Assembly: GCA_041740375.1 (NCBI GenBank)
Contig: JBGSMB010000010.1
Location: forward strand, 1-5,118
DNA length: 5,118 bases
Source: JBGSMB01 sp041740375
GTDB lineage: Bacteria > Patescibacteriota > Saccharimonadia > Saccharimonadales > JAGQMS01
Reading direction: 5' to 3'
Part shown: positions 1-5,118 of the stretch, piece by piece
Layout of the letters: each line of letters begins with the position of its first letter
How positions within the stretch are numbered: position 1 is the stretch's first letter
The notes under the pieces: generated by a model
What the model was told of the DNA's origin: nothing
The model's input: only the letters and a program-made list of their open reading frames with translations
Database searches by the model: none
Program-made: the position numbers and the translations under genes

Positions 1-1035
1 TGCTGCGTTGCCGGCAACTTCAGGTAGGGATGAGTTGTCGTAGCATACTACCGGACAGCCAAGCTGCATTGCTTCAAGAATTGGTAGACCAAAACCCTCG
101 TATCTGCTTGGAAATACAAAGCAAGAAGCATTGTTGTAGAGGGAAATAAGCTCGGCATCATCCAGGTAGCCAGGGATTACGATGTCTTTCTTGCTTTCGG
201 GATGGGCGTTTATGACTTCTGTCCAACCGACTAACTTTAAGTTTTTGCCAAGACCGAATTCCTTGCCGACGCAAACGAGCTTGAGGTCTTGGTGTTGCTT
301 CTTCACCTCAAAAAAGTCTCTGGCGAGTCCGGCTATGTTTTTTCTCTGGTCTATAGCACCAACGTAGAGGATATATTTCTCGCGGGTGAGCCCATGCATT
401 TTGAGTATTTTTGCTTGTTCTTTGGAGTTTGCCGTAGAAGTGAGAGTATTTGCTACAGCCAGCGGAGTTACCACGATTCGTTTACCGGTTTTAGCATCTA
501 GGTATTTTATGAAGTCATCTTTCGATGCCTGAGAAATGGCGACAAGTCCGGCCGCTGACTTGTATGACTCCAATACTTCTCTGTAGAACTTGTCTTGGAT
601 CTTTTCCGCCACGATCTGCTTGTATTTGATGACGCCGGCCATCTTTTGTGAGGCCTTTTCGTGTGTAAAGAGCAAGGGGATTACATCCATGAATACTCCT
701 ACGGAAGGTACAGTCCTGCCTATTCCATATGCTGCTTCGGCTTGAAAGAAAACATCAACATCTTTTTTAGACGGTCGTACTACGTTGTAGGGTCTGGCTA
801 GTGCGCGAACATACTTAACCTTCTGAACGTGCTTAGGTCGTACCCAGATTATTTTTTGATTTTTAATATGCTCCAATTTATCTTCCGGGACCTTCATGCT
901 TTTGTCTGCGTAAAAGACAAATTCACTTTCTTTCAAATGCTCTGGAATATTAAATAAGATATTTTCTAGGTATCTTCCAATGCCTCTATAACCGCTATGG
1001 CCTTGCAGGGGGCGAATATCTACACCAATTTTCAT
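1..1035 (-). CDS. GT4-family glycosyltransferase (3' end cut off by window)
   Basis: This gene reads leftward from an ATG at 1033-1035 and stays open to base 1, giving exactly 345 codons with no stop, so the C-terminus lies outside the window. The start MKIGVDIRPL, followed by a glycine-rich stretch with GIGRY near residue 20, is a typical GT4 acceptor-domain N-terminus. Residues 113-122 (GVFMDVIPLL) match the region where the family usually has HDLIPL. Residues 164-172 (LVAISQASK) and 222-234 (ILYVGAIDQRKNI) mark the entry to the second Rossmann domain. Residues 311-330 hold RYEGFGLPILEAM and GCPVV, with the E-x7-E pair at E313 and E321 that contacts the nucleotide-sugar donor in GT-B retaining enzymes. 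Family members usually run about 370-400 residues, so perhaps 30-60 are missing. No membrane segment is seen; it should act at the inner face of the membrane. Next to gmd and rmd, a mannosyl or D-rhamnosyl transferase is a reasonable inference, but donor and linkage cannot be read from sequence. Confidence 0.93.
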   Translation of the reverse strand, partial: MKIGVDIRPLQGHSGYRGIGRYLENILFNIPEHLKESEFVFYADKSMKVPEDKLEHIKNQKIIWVRPKHVQKVKYVRALARPYNVVRPSKKDVDVFFQAEAAYGIGRTVPSVGVFMDVIPLLFTHEKASQKMAGVIKYKQIVAEKIQDKFYREVLESYKSAAGLVAISQASKDDFIKYLDAKTGKRIVVTPLAVANTLTSTANSKEQAKILKMHGLTREKYILYVGAIDQRKNIAGLARDFFEVKKQHQDLKLVCVGKEFGLGKNLKLVGWTEVINAHPESKKDIVIPGYLDDAELISLYNNASCFVFPSRYEGFGLPILEAMQLGCPVVCYDNSSLPEVAGNAA

Positions 1036-1042
1036 CAGGTCT

Positions 1043-1069
1043 ATTATACCTTCTTATCAATAGCGTGAA
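1043..1069 (-). promoter_or_regulatory. Promoter of the glycosyltransferase, leaderless type
   Basis: On the minus strand a perfect TATAAT lies at 1048-1043, with a 4/6 match to the -35 box (TTCACG, 1069-1064) at a short 15-base spacing. The last T of the -10 box is followed by only seven bases before the ATG, so transcription should start at G1036 or A1035, giving a leader of zero or one base. No Shine-Dalgarno sequence lies at a usable distance; the AAGAAGG just upstream overlaps the promoter and would not be transcribed. The start codon itself is well supported by the conserved MKIGVDIRPL N-terminus. Confidence 0.65.
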
Positions 1070-1085
1070 CGATAGTTTATATATC

Positions 1086-1094
1086 TGGTAAAAT
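1086..1094 (+). promoter_or_regulatory. Extended -10 promoter of gmd
   Basis: TGGTAAAAT at 1086-1094 is an extended -10 element (TG, one base, then TAAAAT, 5/6 to consensus). No good -35 box is found at 16-18 bases, which is common for extended -10 promoters. The predicted start is near A1101, giving a leader of about 25 bases that holds the gmd ribosome binding site. It is back to back with the glycosyltransferase promoter inside the same 90-base gap. Confidence 0.5.
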
Positions 1095-1115
1095 TGTATG
1101 AGCTTTTGAAATTAT

Positions 1116-1121
1116 AAGGAG
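1116..1121 (+). promoter_or_regulatory. Shine-Dalgarno site of gmd
   Basis: AAGGAG sits four bases before the ATG at 1126 and fixes this as the gmd start. It runs on into AGGT, so the full stretch resembles the canonical AAGGAGGT with one extra base. It shows that this genome uses Shine-Dalgarno initiation for some genes, in contrast to the neighbouring glycosyltransferase gene. Confidence 0.75.
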
Positions 1122-1125
1122 AGGT

Positions 1126-2106
1126 ATGGCGAAAAGCGCACTTATTACAGGCATTACAGGTCAGGATGGTGGACATCTAGCTAGATTGTTAATAGAAAAG
1201 AACTATCAAGTTTATGGGGTTATTCGCGGACAGCAAAACCCAAGGCGTAGGGAGTTTGAGGAGGAGTTCCCCGAAGTTAAGCTTATAGAAGCCGACCTTA
1301 CTGACTTATCGTCCATGCAACGCGCGGTCGATACCGCAAAGCCAGATGAGTTTTATAACCTTGGCGCGATTAGCCACGTAGGGTACTCGTTCAAGAACCC
1401 ACTTCTTACCGCAGACACCACCGGAAAAGGGGTGTTGAACTGCCTAGAAGCAATCCGCCTGAGTGGAGGAGAAAAAACAATACGGTTTTATCAGGCTTCA
1501 ACTAGCGAGATGTATGGCGGGCTTGAATATAATAGGCCAGAAAAAGGCTATGATGAGAAGTCCACCTTCCACCCGCGCAGCCCTTATGGTGTCGCAAAAC
1601 TTTACGGCTATTGGATTACGCAGAACTACCGCGAAAGCTATGACATGTTTGCGGTCAGTGGTATATTGTTCAACCACGAAGGCGAGCGAAGAGGGCTTGA
1701 ATTCGTAACTCGTAAAATAACAAATGCAGTTGCACGCATACACCTTGGTAAGCAAAAAGAAATCGTGCTCGGTGATCTTTGGCCAAAAAGAGATTGGGGT
1801 TATGCGGGTGACTATGTGCGTGGTATGTGGCAGATGCTCCAGCAAGATACGCCAGATGACTACGTATTAGCGACTGGTGAAACGCATTCAATAGAAGAAT
1901 TTTTGACGCTAGCATTTAAAGAAGTTGGTATTGACGATTGGAAGCCGTATGTACGTCAGGACCCAGCGTTTATGCGTCCTGCAGAAGTAGATCTACTTCT
2001 TGGAAATCCCGCAAAAGCAGAAAAAGAATTAGGCTGGAAGCGTGAAGTAGACTTCCCTGGCCTTGTAAAGCTAATGGTTGAACACGATCTAAAGCTTGAA
2101 AAATAG
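1126..2106 (+). CDS. gmd: GDP-mannose 4,6-dehydratase
   Basis: This 326-residue extended short-chain dehydrogenase would convert GDP-D-mannose to GDP-4-dehydro-6-deoxy-D-mannose in the cytoplasm, the common step to GDP-D-rhamnose, GDP-L-fucose and related sugars. The cofactor motif GITGQDG (residues 9-15, G9/G12/G15) is the Gmd signature. The catalytic set is visible as STSE at 125-128 (T126, E128) and Y154-xxx-K158 in SPYGVAK. Residues 181-198 carry LFNHEGERRG followed by FVTRKI, a near match to the Gmd hallmark LFNHESPRRG...FVTRKI. The C-terminus has the usual RPAEVD (284-289), LLGNPAKA and ELGW. Length is within the usual 320-370. The loop after the second strand reads VIRGQQNPRR (32-41) rather than the more familiar RRSS type, and YNLGAISHV (77-85) replaces YNLAAQSHV, suggesting a divergent Gmd branch. 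An upstream AAGGAG supports the start. It converges on rmd, the next enzyme of the inferred pathway. Confidence 0.95.
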   Translation: MAKSALITGITGQDGGHLARLLIEKNYQVYGVIRGQQNPRRREFEEEFPEVKLIEADLTDLSSMQRAVDTAKPDEFYNLGAISHVGYSFKNPLLTADTTGKGVLNCLEAIRLSGGEKTIRFYQASTSEMYGGLEYNRPEKGYDEKSTFHPRSPYGVAKLYGYWITQNYRESYDMFAVSGILFNHEGERRGLEFVTRKITNAVARIHLGKQKEIVLGDLWPKRDWGYAGDYVRGMWQMLQQDTPDDYVLATGETHSIEEFLTLAFKEVGIDDWKPYVRQDPAFMRPAEVDLLLGNPAKAEKELGWKREVDFPGLVKLMVEHDLKLEK

Positions 2107-2111
2107 AAAAA

Positions 2112-3020
2112 CTAGGCCTGGCTTTTTCGCCATTCCGCAAAGTCGTGAATGGTTTGTCCAATAGGAATTTGAGTTGCCCAGCCAGTATCGTTTGCTAGTC
2201 GTTCAGCGCTACCGTAAATTACCGATTGACCTTCAGTCCTTGTACCGGGTAGCTCCATATCGAATTCCTTGGCCAACATTTGAATAATGTTATATCCAAG
2301 TCTAGCGGCACCACTTGCGATATTGTAGGTCCGATATTGTAACGAGTCACTTTCAGCAAGCAATCTGTACGCTCTCACAACATCTCGAACGTCCGTAAAG
2401 TCCCTCCACGAGTTTAATATGCTTGTGTCCAGTTCTTCTTTTCTCACAAATCTATCGGCCCAATCGGGGACGATAAAACCCGGACGCTGGCCAGGGCCAG
2501 TGTGGTTAAACGGTCGAGCAACTACGATATCTAGAACGCCGTTGTATTTTGCTAATTCTCTCTCGAGCATAATCTTGCTCTTTATATATGCGCTCGCTTG
2601 GTCTTCGGGCAGTAAGCTTGAATCTTCCGTGAGCGGCATTGTGTTCTCTGGGCTATATATCGCACCGCTACTTACGGCCACTATTCTTCCAGTCGAACCA
2701 ATAGATGCGAGTCTGTCATAGAGGTTGGTGTGCGAGAGGATGTTTGTGTTTATCACCTTCTCGACCTCGGTTTCATTTGGGTTGTTTATGGCAATCCCCG
2801 CCAGATTAATCACCGCTTCTATTCCATCTAAAGATAGTTTTGCCACGGCCTCAGGATCTCTAAGGTCGCAGATCTCATATCGGGCTACTAGATCGGCAAT
2901 TTCATCTGCTATCGGTTCGCTATAGCCTGTGCCGTAGATTGTATGCCCGTTCTGCGCGAGCTCCCTAGCAAGGTGCCTACCGACAAAACCGTTGATTCCT
3001 GTGACTAGTATATTTTTCAT
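2112..3020 (-). CDS. rmd: GDP-4-dehydro-6-deoxy-D-mannose reductase
   Basis: This 302-residue extended short-chain dehydrogenase most likely reduces the 4-keto group of the Gmd product to give GDP-D-rhamnose. The cofactor-binding GxxGFxG is at G8-G14 (GINGFVG). The catalytic serine region VSSGAIY is at 116-122, and the Y145-xxx-K149 pair lies in AYIKSK. RPFNHTGPGQ at 169-178 is close to the RPFNHxGPGQ motif characteristic of Rmd reductases and unlike GDP-L-fucose synthase, so D-rhamnose rather than L-fucose is the expected product. RDFTDVRDVVRAY (206-218), YNIASG (232-237) and a TGW near 279-281 complete the family pattern, and length is normal. The ATG is preceded by CAGGAAG, a fair Shine-Dalgarno site. 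A related reductase of another NDP-4-keto sugar is the main alternative, but adjacent gmd makes that less likely. The stop codon is five bases from that of gmd. Confidence 0.88.
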   Translation of the reverse strand: MKNILVTGINGFVGRHLARELAQNGHTIYGTGYSEPIADEIADLVARYEICDLRDPEAVAKLSLDGIEAVINLAGIAINNPNETEVEKVINTNILSHTNLYDRLASIGSTGRIVAVSSGAIYSPENTMPLTEDSSLLPEDQASAYIKSKIMLERELAKYNGVLDIVVARPFNHTGPGQRPGFIVPDWADRFVRKEELDTSILNSWRDFTDVRDVVRAYRLLAESDSLQYRTYNIASGAARLGYNIIQMLAKEFDMELPGTRTEGQSVIYGSAERLANDTGWATQIPIGQTIHDFAEWRKSQA

Positions 3021-3023
3021 ACG

Positions 3024-3029
3024 CTTCCT
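3024..3029 (-). promoter_or_regulatory. Shine-Dalgarno site of rmd
   Basis: On the minus strand AGGAAG (3029-3024) lies three bases before the rmd ATG at 3020, with the AGGA core five bases away. It supports this start, which also gives the complete nucleotide-binding fold MKNILVTGINGFVG. The same bases abut the -35 box of the opposing wzm promoter. Confidence 0.6.
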
Positions 3030-3057
3030 GACATTCTAAAGCAATCTAAGATATAAT
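3028..3057 (+). promoter_or_regulatory. Promoter of the wzm-wzt operon
   Basis: CTGACA (3028-3033, 5/6 to the -35 consensus) is followed after 18 bases by a perfect TATAAT (3052-3057). The expected transcription start is near A3064, only two bases before the GTG at 3066, so the transcript is close to leaderless. The -35 box overlaps the rmd Shine-Dalgarno region, and the -10 box overlaps the opposing rmd -10 box by two bases. Confidence 0.68.
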
Positions 3058-3083
3058 CATATGACGTGAAAGAGATGTTTCAA
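3056..3083 (-). promoter_or_regulatory. Promoter of rmd
   Basis: On the minus strand TTGAAA (3083-3078, 5/6 to the -35 consensus) is followed after 16 bases by TATGAT (3061-3056, 5/6 to the -10 consensus). Transcription should begin near 3049, giving a leader of about 29 bases that contains the Shine-Dalgarno site. The -35 box lies inside the 5' end of wzm, and the -10 box overlaps that of the wzm promoter by two bases. Confidence 0.6.
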
Positions 3084-3881
3084 AAAATTGTCGCACGCTA
3101 TAGCTATTCCGTCATATTACTAAAGCGGTTGGTAGCAACAGACTTTAAGTTAAGATACCAGGGCTCTTTTCTAGGATATTTGTGGTCTCTTCTTAAGCCA
3201 CTCGCTCTATTCTTTATTCTATATATCGTCTTCGTTCGTTTCTTAAAAGTAGGTGCTGGTATACCAAACTTCCCGGTTTATTTGCTTTTAGGTATAGTGC
3301 TTTGGAATTTTTTTGGAGAAATAACTGCTGGTAGTGTCGGGTCGATTGTTGCGAAGAGTGACTTGATCCGTAAGATAAACTTCCCAAAATATGTGATTGT
3401 ACTCTCTGGCAGCCTATCTGCACTTATCAATCTTGGCTTAAATTTTTTGGTGGTTGGTTTCTTCATGTTCCTGAGTGGAGTAAATATTAGCTGGTCAATA
3501 TTATGGATGCCTCTCCTAGTTTTACAGCTGTTTGTCTTTTCGATTGCAGTGGCATTTTTCTTAAGTGCACTGTATGTGAAGTTTCGTGACGTTACGTATA
3601 TATGGGAAGTGATTACGCAAGGTGCATTTTATGCGACGCCAATTCTCTATCCACTTTCTGCCATACCTGTAGCAGCTGCCAAGATACTTATTTTGAGCCC
3701 GGTTGCTCAAATCATCCAAGATGCAAGGTATGTAATGATAACTAAACAGACGGAAACTATAGCAACACTATACGGTAGTCATTGGTACAGGCTGATTCCC
3801 ATTTCTATAACGATACTGACTGCCATTTTCGCTGCGAGATATTTTAGGAAAAACTCTAAGTCATTTGCGGAGAACGTGTAA
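3066..3881 (+). CDS. wzm: ABC-2 type polysaccharide export permease (Wzm-like)
   Basis: This 271-residue integral membrane protein is the likely permease half of the exporter that moves a lipid-linked polysaccharide across the cytoplasmic membrane. An amphipathic N-terminal stretch with DFKLRYQGSFLGYLW (26-40) is the typical ABC-2 polysaccharide permease entry motif. About six hydrophobic segments follow, near 42-59, 70-88, 110-136, 146-170, 178-197 and 243-260. LIRKINFPKYV (100-110) and YATPILYP (189-196) are family-conserved loop and helix motifs, and length is usual. The start is uncertain: GTG at 3066 has no real Shine-Dalgarno site but lies about two bases from the predicted transcript start, while the in-frame ATG at 3075 would shorten the protein by three residues. 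It is followed directly by wzt through a TAATG overlap, so the two should be translationally coupled. A teichoic acid exporter (TagG) is related, but the D-rhamnose genes favour a Wzm role. Confidence 0.92.
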   Translation: MKEMFQKIVARYSYSVILLKRLVATDFKLRYQGSFLGYLWSLLKPLALFFILYIVFVRFLKVGAGIPNFPVYLLLGIVLWNFFGEITAGSVGSIVAKSDLIRKINFPKYVIVLSGSLSALINLGLNFLVVGFFMFLSGVNISWSILWMPLLVLQLFVFSIAVAFFLSALYVKFRDVTYIWEVITQGAFYATPILYPLSAIPVAAAKILILSPVAQIIQDARYVMITKQTETIATLYGSHWYRLIPISITILTAIFAARYFRKNSKSFAENV

Positions 3882-5080
3882 TGAATGACGACGTCGCAAT
3901 TTCAGTAAAGAATGTATACAAGGACTTTAAGCTACCTCATGAAAAAGTCACTTCCGTGAAAAGCGCTTTTACGGGGGTTCTACGCGGTAAGTCGAGCTTG
4001 CGATACGAAAAGCAACACGCCCTTAAAGACATCTCGTTTGAAATAAAAAAAGGCGAGTTCTTCGGCGTTGTTGGGCGTAATGGTAGCGGGAAGAGTACCT
4101 TGCTAAAAATTATCGCTCAGATATACCAACCTACTAAAGGTACTGTTCTGGTTAATGGAAAGCTCGTACCATTTATCGAGCTAGGTGTTGGATTTAACCC
4201 AGAGCTTACCGGAAGAGAAAATGTTTACTTGAACGGAGCTATCCTAGGATTTACAAATGAGCAAATAGATAAAAACTATAAGGAGATTGTAGAGTTCGCA
4301 GAGCTAGAAGAGTTTATGGACCAGAAGTTGAAAAATTACAGTAGCGGGATGCAAGTACGGCTTGCATTTGCATGCGCTACTAAGGCAGAGGCGGACATAT
4401 TGCTTGTGGACGAAGTATTGGCGGTAGGTGATTCAGACTTTCAAAGAAAATGCTTCAATTTTTTTAAAGACCTAAAGAGGCAGAACAAAACGGTCGTTTT
4501 TGTAACGCATGACATGGATGCTGTTCGTGAATATTGCGACAGGGCTATATTAATTGACAATTCTGAAATTCTTTATTGTGGTATCTCCTCAGACGCCGCC
4601 ATGAAATACTCAAAGCTCTTTGTCGCAAAAAATACAAACAGTGTAAATAGCAAAGATGATCGGTGGGGTAGTTTTAACGCAAAAATCCATAAACTAGACG
4701 TTAATCTTAGCGGAGATAACGTTAAAATAAACTTCACTGTAAAAGTTAATGCAGATATTGATGCAATGCTTTGTGGAATTCATATTATTGCAGCTGACGG
4801 CAAGGAGGTAACTGCAACAAACAACAGGATGATTGGTGTTGCAGACGAGAAGGGCTTAAAAAAAGGAGACGTCATAAACATATCCTGGGAAATTCTAAAT
4901 ATATTCAGTGATGGCATATACGATGTTACGCTCACGTTGGTAGAAAGTAGCGGAGTTGTGCTTGATTGGTACGAAAGAGCCTCCTCATTCCAAGTAAAAA
5001 AAGAAATGCGATCAACTACTTCAGTAATTCCTCCCACTACGCTAAGTATAAATAAGGAGCTTAGGAAAAAAAATGCATAA
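3881..5080 (+). CDS. wzt: ABC transporter ATPase with C-terminal glycan-binding domain (Wzt-like)
   Basis: This 399-residue protein is the ATPase that should power Wzm-mediated polysaccharide export. The nucleotide-binding domain spans about 1-245: Walker A GRNGSGKST (65-73), the LGVGFNPELTGREN region (101-114) that takes the Q-loop position in this subfamily, signature YSSGMQ (153-158), Walker B ILLVDE (173-178) with catalytic E178, D-loop AVGD (181-184) and switch histidine H210 in VTHD. After a polar linker (about 248-260), RWGS (261-264) opens a beta-rich domain to about 380 that matches the Wzt C-terminal type, which in known systems binds the exported O-antigen. Plain KpsT/TagH-type ATPase cores lack this Wzt C-terminal domain. 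The last 18 residues are a basic tail. Its ATG overlaps the wzm stop as TAATG, with GGAG (3869-3872) eight bases upstream. All catalytic motifs are intact. Confidence 0.94.
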   Translation: MNDDVAISVKNVYKDFKLPHEKVTSVKSAFTGVLRGKSSLRYEKQHALKDISFEIKKGEFFGVVGRNGSGKSTLLKIIAQIYQPTKGTVLVNGKLVPFIELGVGFNPELTGRENVYLNGAILGFTNEQIDKNYKEIVEFAELEEFMDQKLKNYSSGMQVRLAFACATKAEADILLVDEVLAVGDSDFQRKCFNFFKDLKRQNKTVVFVTHDMDAVREYCDRAILIDNSEILYCGISSDAAMKYSKLFVAKNTNSVNSKDDRWGSFNAKIHKLDVNLSGDNVKINFTVKVNADIDAMLCGIHIIAADGKEVTATNNRMIGVADEKGLKKGDVINISWEILNIFSDGIYDVTLTLVESSGVVLDWYERASSFQVKKEMRSTTSVIPPTTLSINKELRKKNA

Positions 5081-5118
5081 AGACATTACCCCAAAAGGTG
5101 TACTCAAAGAAGCTAGAC
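5073..5118 (+). CDS. Start of an unidentified downstream gene (partial)
   Basis: An ATG at 5073 opens a frame that runs to the window end: 15 whole codons, MHKDITPKGVLKEAR, plus one base. It overlaps the wzt stop by eight bases, and AGGAA at 5063-5067 lies five bases upstream as a Shine-Dalgarno site, with a second AAGGAG at 5054-5059. The spacing fits co-translation in the wzm-wzt operon. The peptide is too short to identify. In comparable loci this position holds glycosyltransferases, methyltransferases or chain-capping enzymes, but nothing visible selects among them. Confidence 0.6.
   Translation, partial: MHKDITPKGVLKEAR

Noticed and set aside
182..501. Two plus-strand open frames of 61 and 70 codons
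   Set aside because: Both lie antisense within the clear GT4 glycosyltransferase frame on the minus strand, have no ribosome binding site of note and show no recognisable domain.
1498..1915. Minus-strand open frames of 115 and 81 codons inside gmd
   Set aside because: They are antisense shadows of a gene whose every family motif is present on the plus strand; their products show no domain pattern.
2107..2127. Possible bidirectional terminator: AAAAA, an 11-base core, then TTTTT between gmd and rmd
   Set aside because: The best fold is a five A-U pair base, a bulge and three weak pairs around a GGCC loop. The T run is used in the stem, leaving no free U tract. Too weak to call.
2419..2925. 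Plus-strand open frames of 100 and 66 codons inside rmd
   Set aside because: Antisense to the well-supported reductase; hydrophobic runs in them arise from the complement of its coding sequence.
2112..3020. GDP-L-fucose synthase or dTDP-sugar reductase identity for the minus-strand reductase
   Set aside because: RPFNHTGPGQ at residues 169-178 is the Rmd-type motif, and the typical fucose synthase motifs are absent.
4780..5037. Minus-strand open frame of 85 codons inside wzt
   Set aside because: Antisense to the Wzt C-terminal domain, without its own promoter or ribosome binding site.
1..5118. Mobile elements, CRISPR repeats, tRNA or riboswitch structures
   Set aside because: Genes fill nearly the whole window. 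The two intergenic gaps (90 and 45 bases) are accounted for by promoters, and no direct or inverted repeats of note were seen.

Overview
The window is part of a bacterial surface-polysaccharide locus. Its enzymes point to GDP-D-rhamnose as the sugar donor and to an ABC-type (Wzm/Wzt) exporter for the glycan. The genes are tightly packed, use the standard code (all visible stops are TAA or TAG, and no TGA is read through), and have moderate to low GC. At least one gene has a consensus -10 box placed so that its mRNA would begin at or within a base or two of the start codon. Compact genes, short leaders and a lone polysaccharide island would fit a small-genome bacterium such as a Patescibacteria/Saccharibacteria member, but no marker here fixes the taxon, so this is only a weak inference.

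Layout. (1) 1-1035, minus: a GT4-family glycosyltransferase with its N-terminus in the window and its C-terminal end cut off by the left edge. (2) 1036-1125: a 90-base divergent promoter region for the glycosyltransferase and gmd. (3) 1126-2106, plus: gmd, GDP-mannose 4,6-dehydratase. (4) 2112-3020, minus: rmd, GDP-4-dehydro-6-deoxy-D-mannose reductase, convergent with gmd with only 5 bases between the stop codons. (5) 3021-3065: a 45-base divergent region in which near-consensus promoters for rmd and wzm share overlapping -10 boxes. (6) 3066-3881 and 3881-5080, plus: wzm (ABC-2 permease) and wzt (ATPase with C-terminal glycan-binding domain), joined by a TAATG overlap. (7) 5073-5118, plus: the first 15 codons of a further gene, overlapping the end of wzt by 8 bases.

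How they work together. Gmd turns GDP-D-mannose into GDP-4-dehydro-6-deoxy-D-mannose, and Rmd reduces this to GDP-D-rhamnose. Glycosyltransferases such as the one at the left edge would build the chain on a lipid carrier at the inner face of the membrane. Wzm/Wzt would then export the finished chain, with the Wzt C-terminal domain recognising it. The same set (rmd, gmd, wzm, wzt plus GT4 transferases) makes up the D-rhamnan common polysaccharide antigen locus of Pseudomonas aeruginosa. Here the genes sit in a different order, split over at least three transcription units. No stretch above 300 bases lacks a gene, and I saw no RNA genes, CRISPR arrays, insertion sequences or clear intrinsic terminators.
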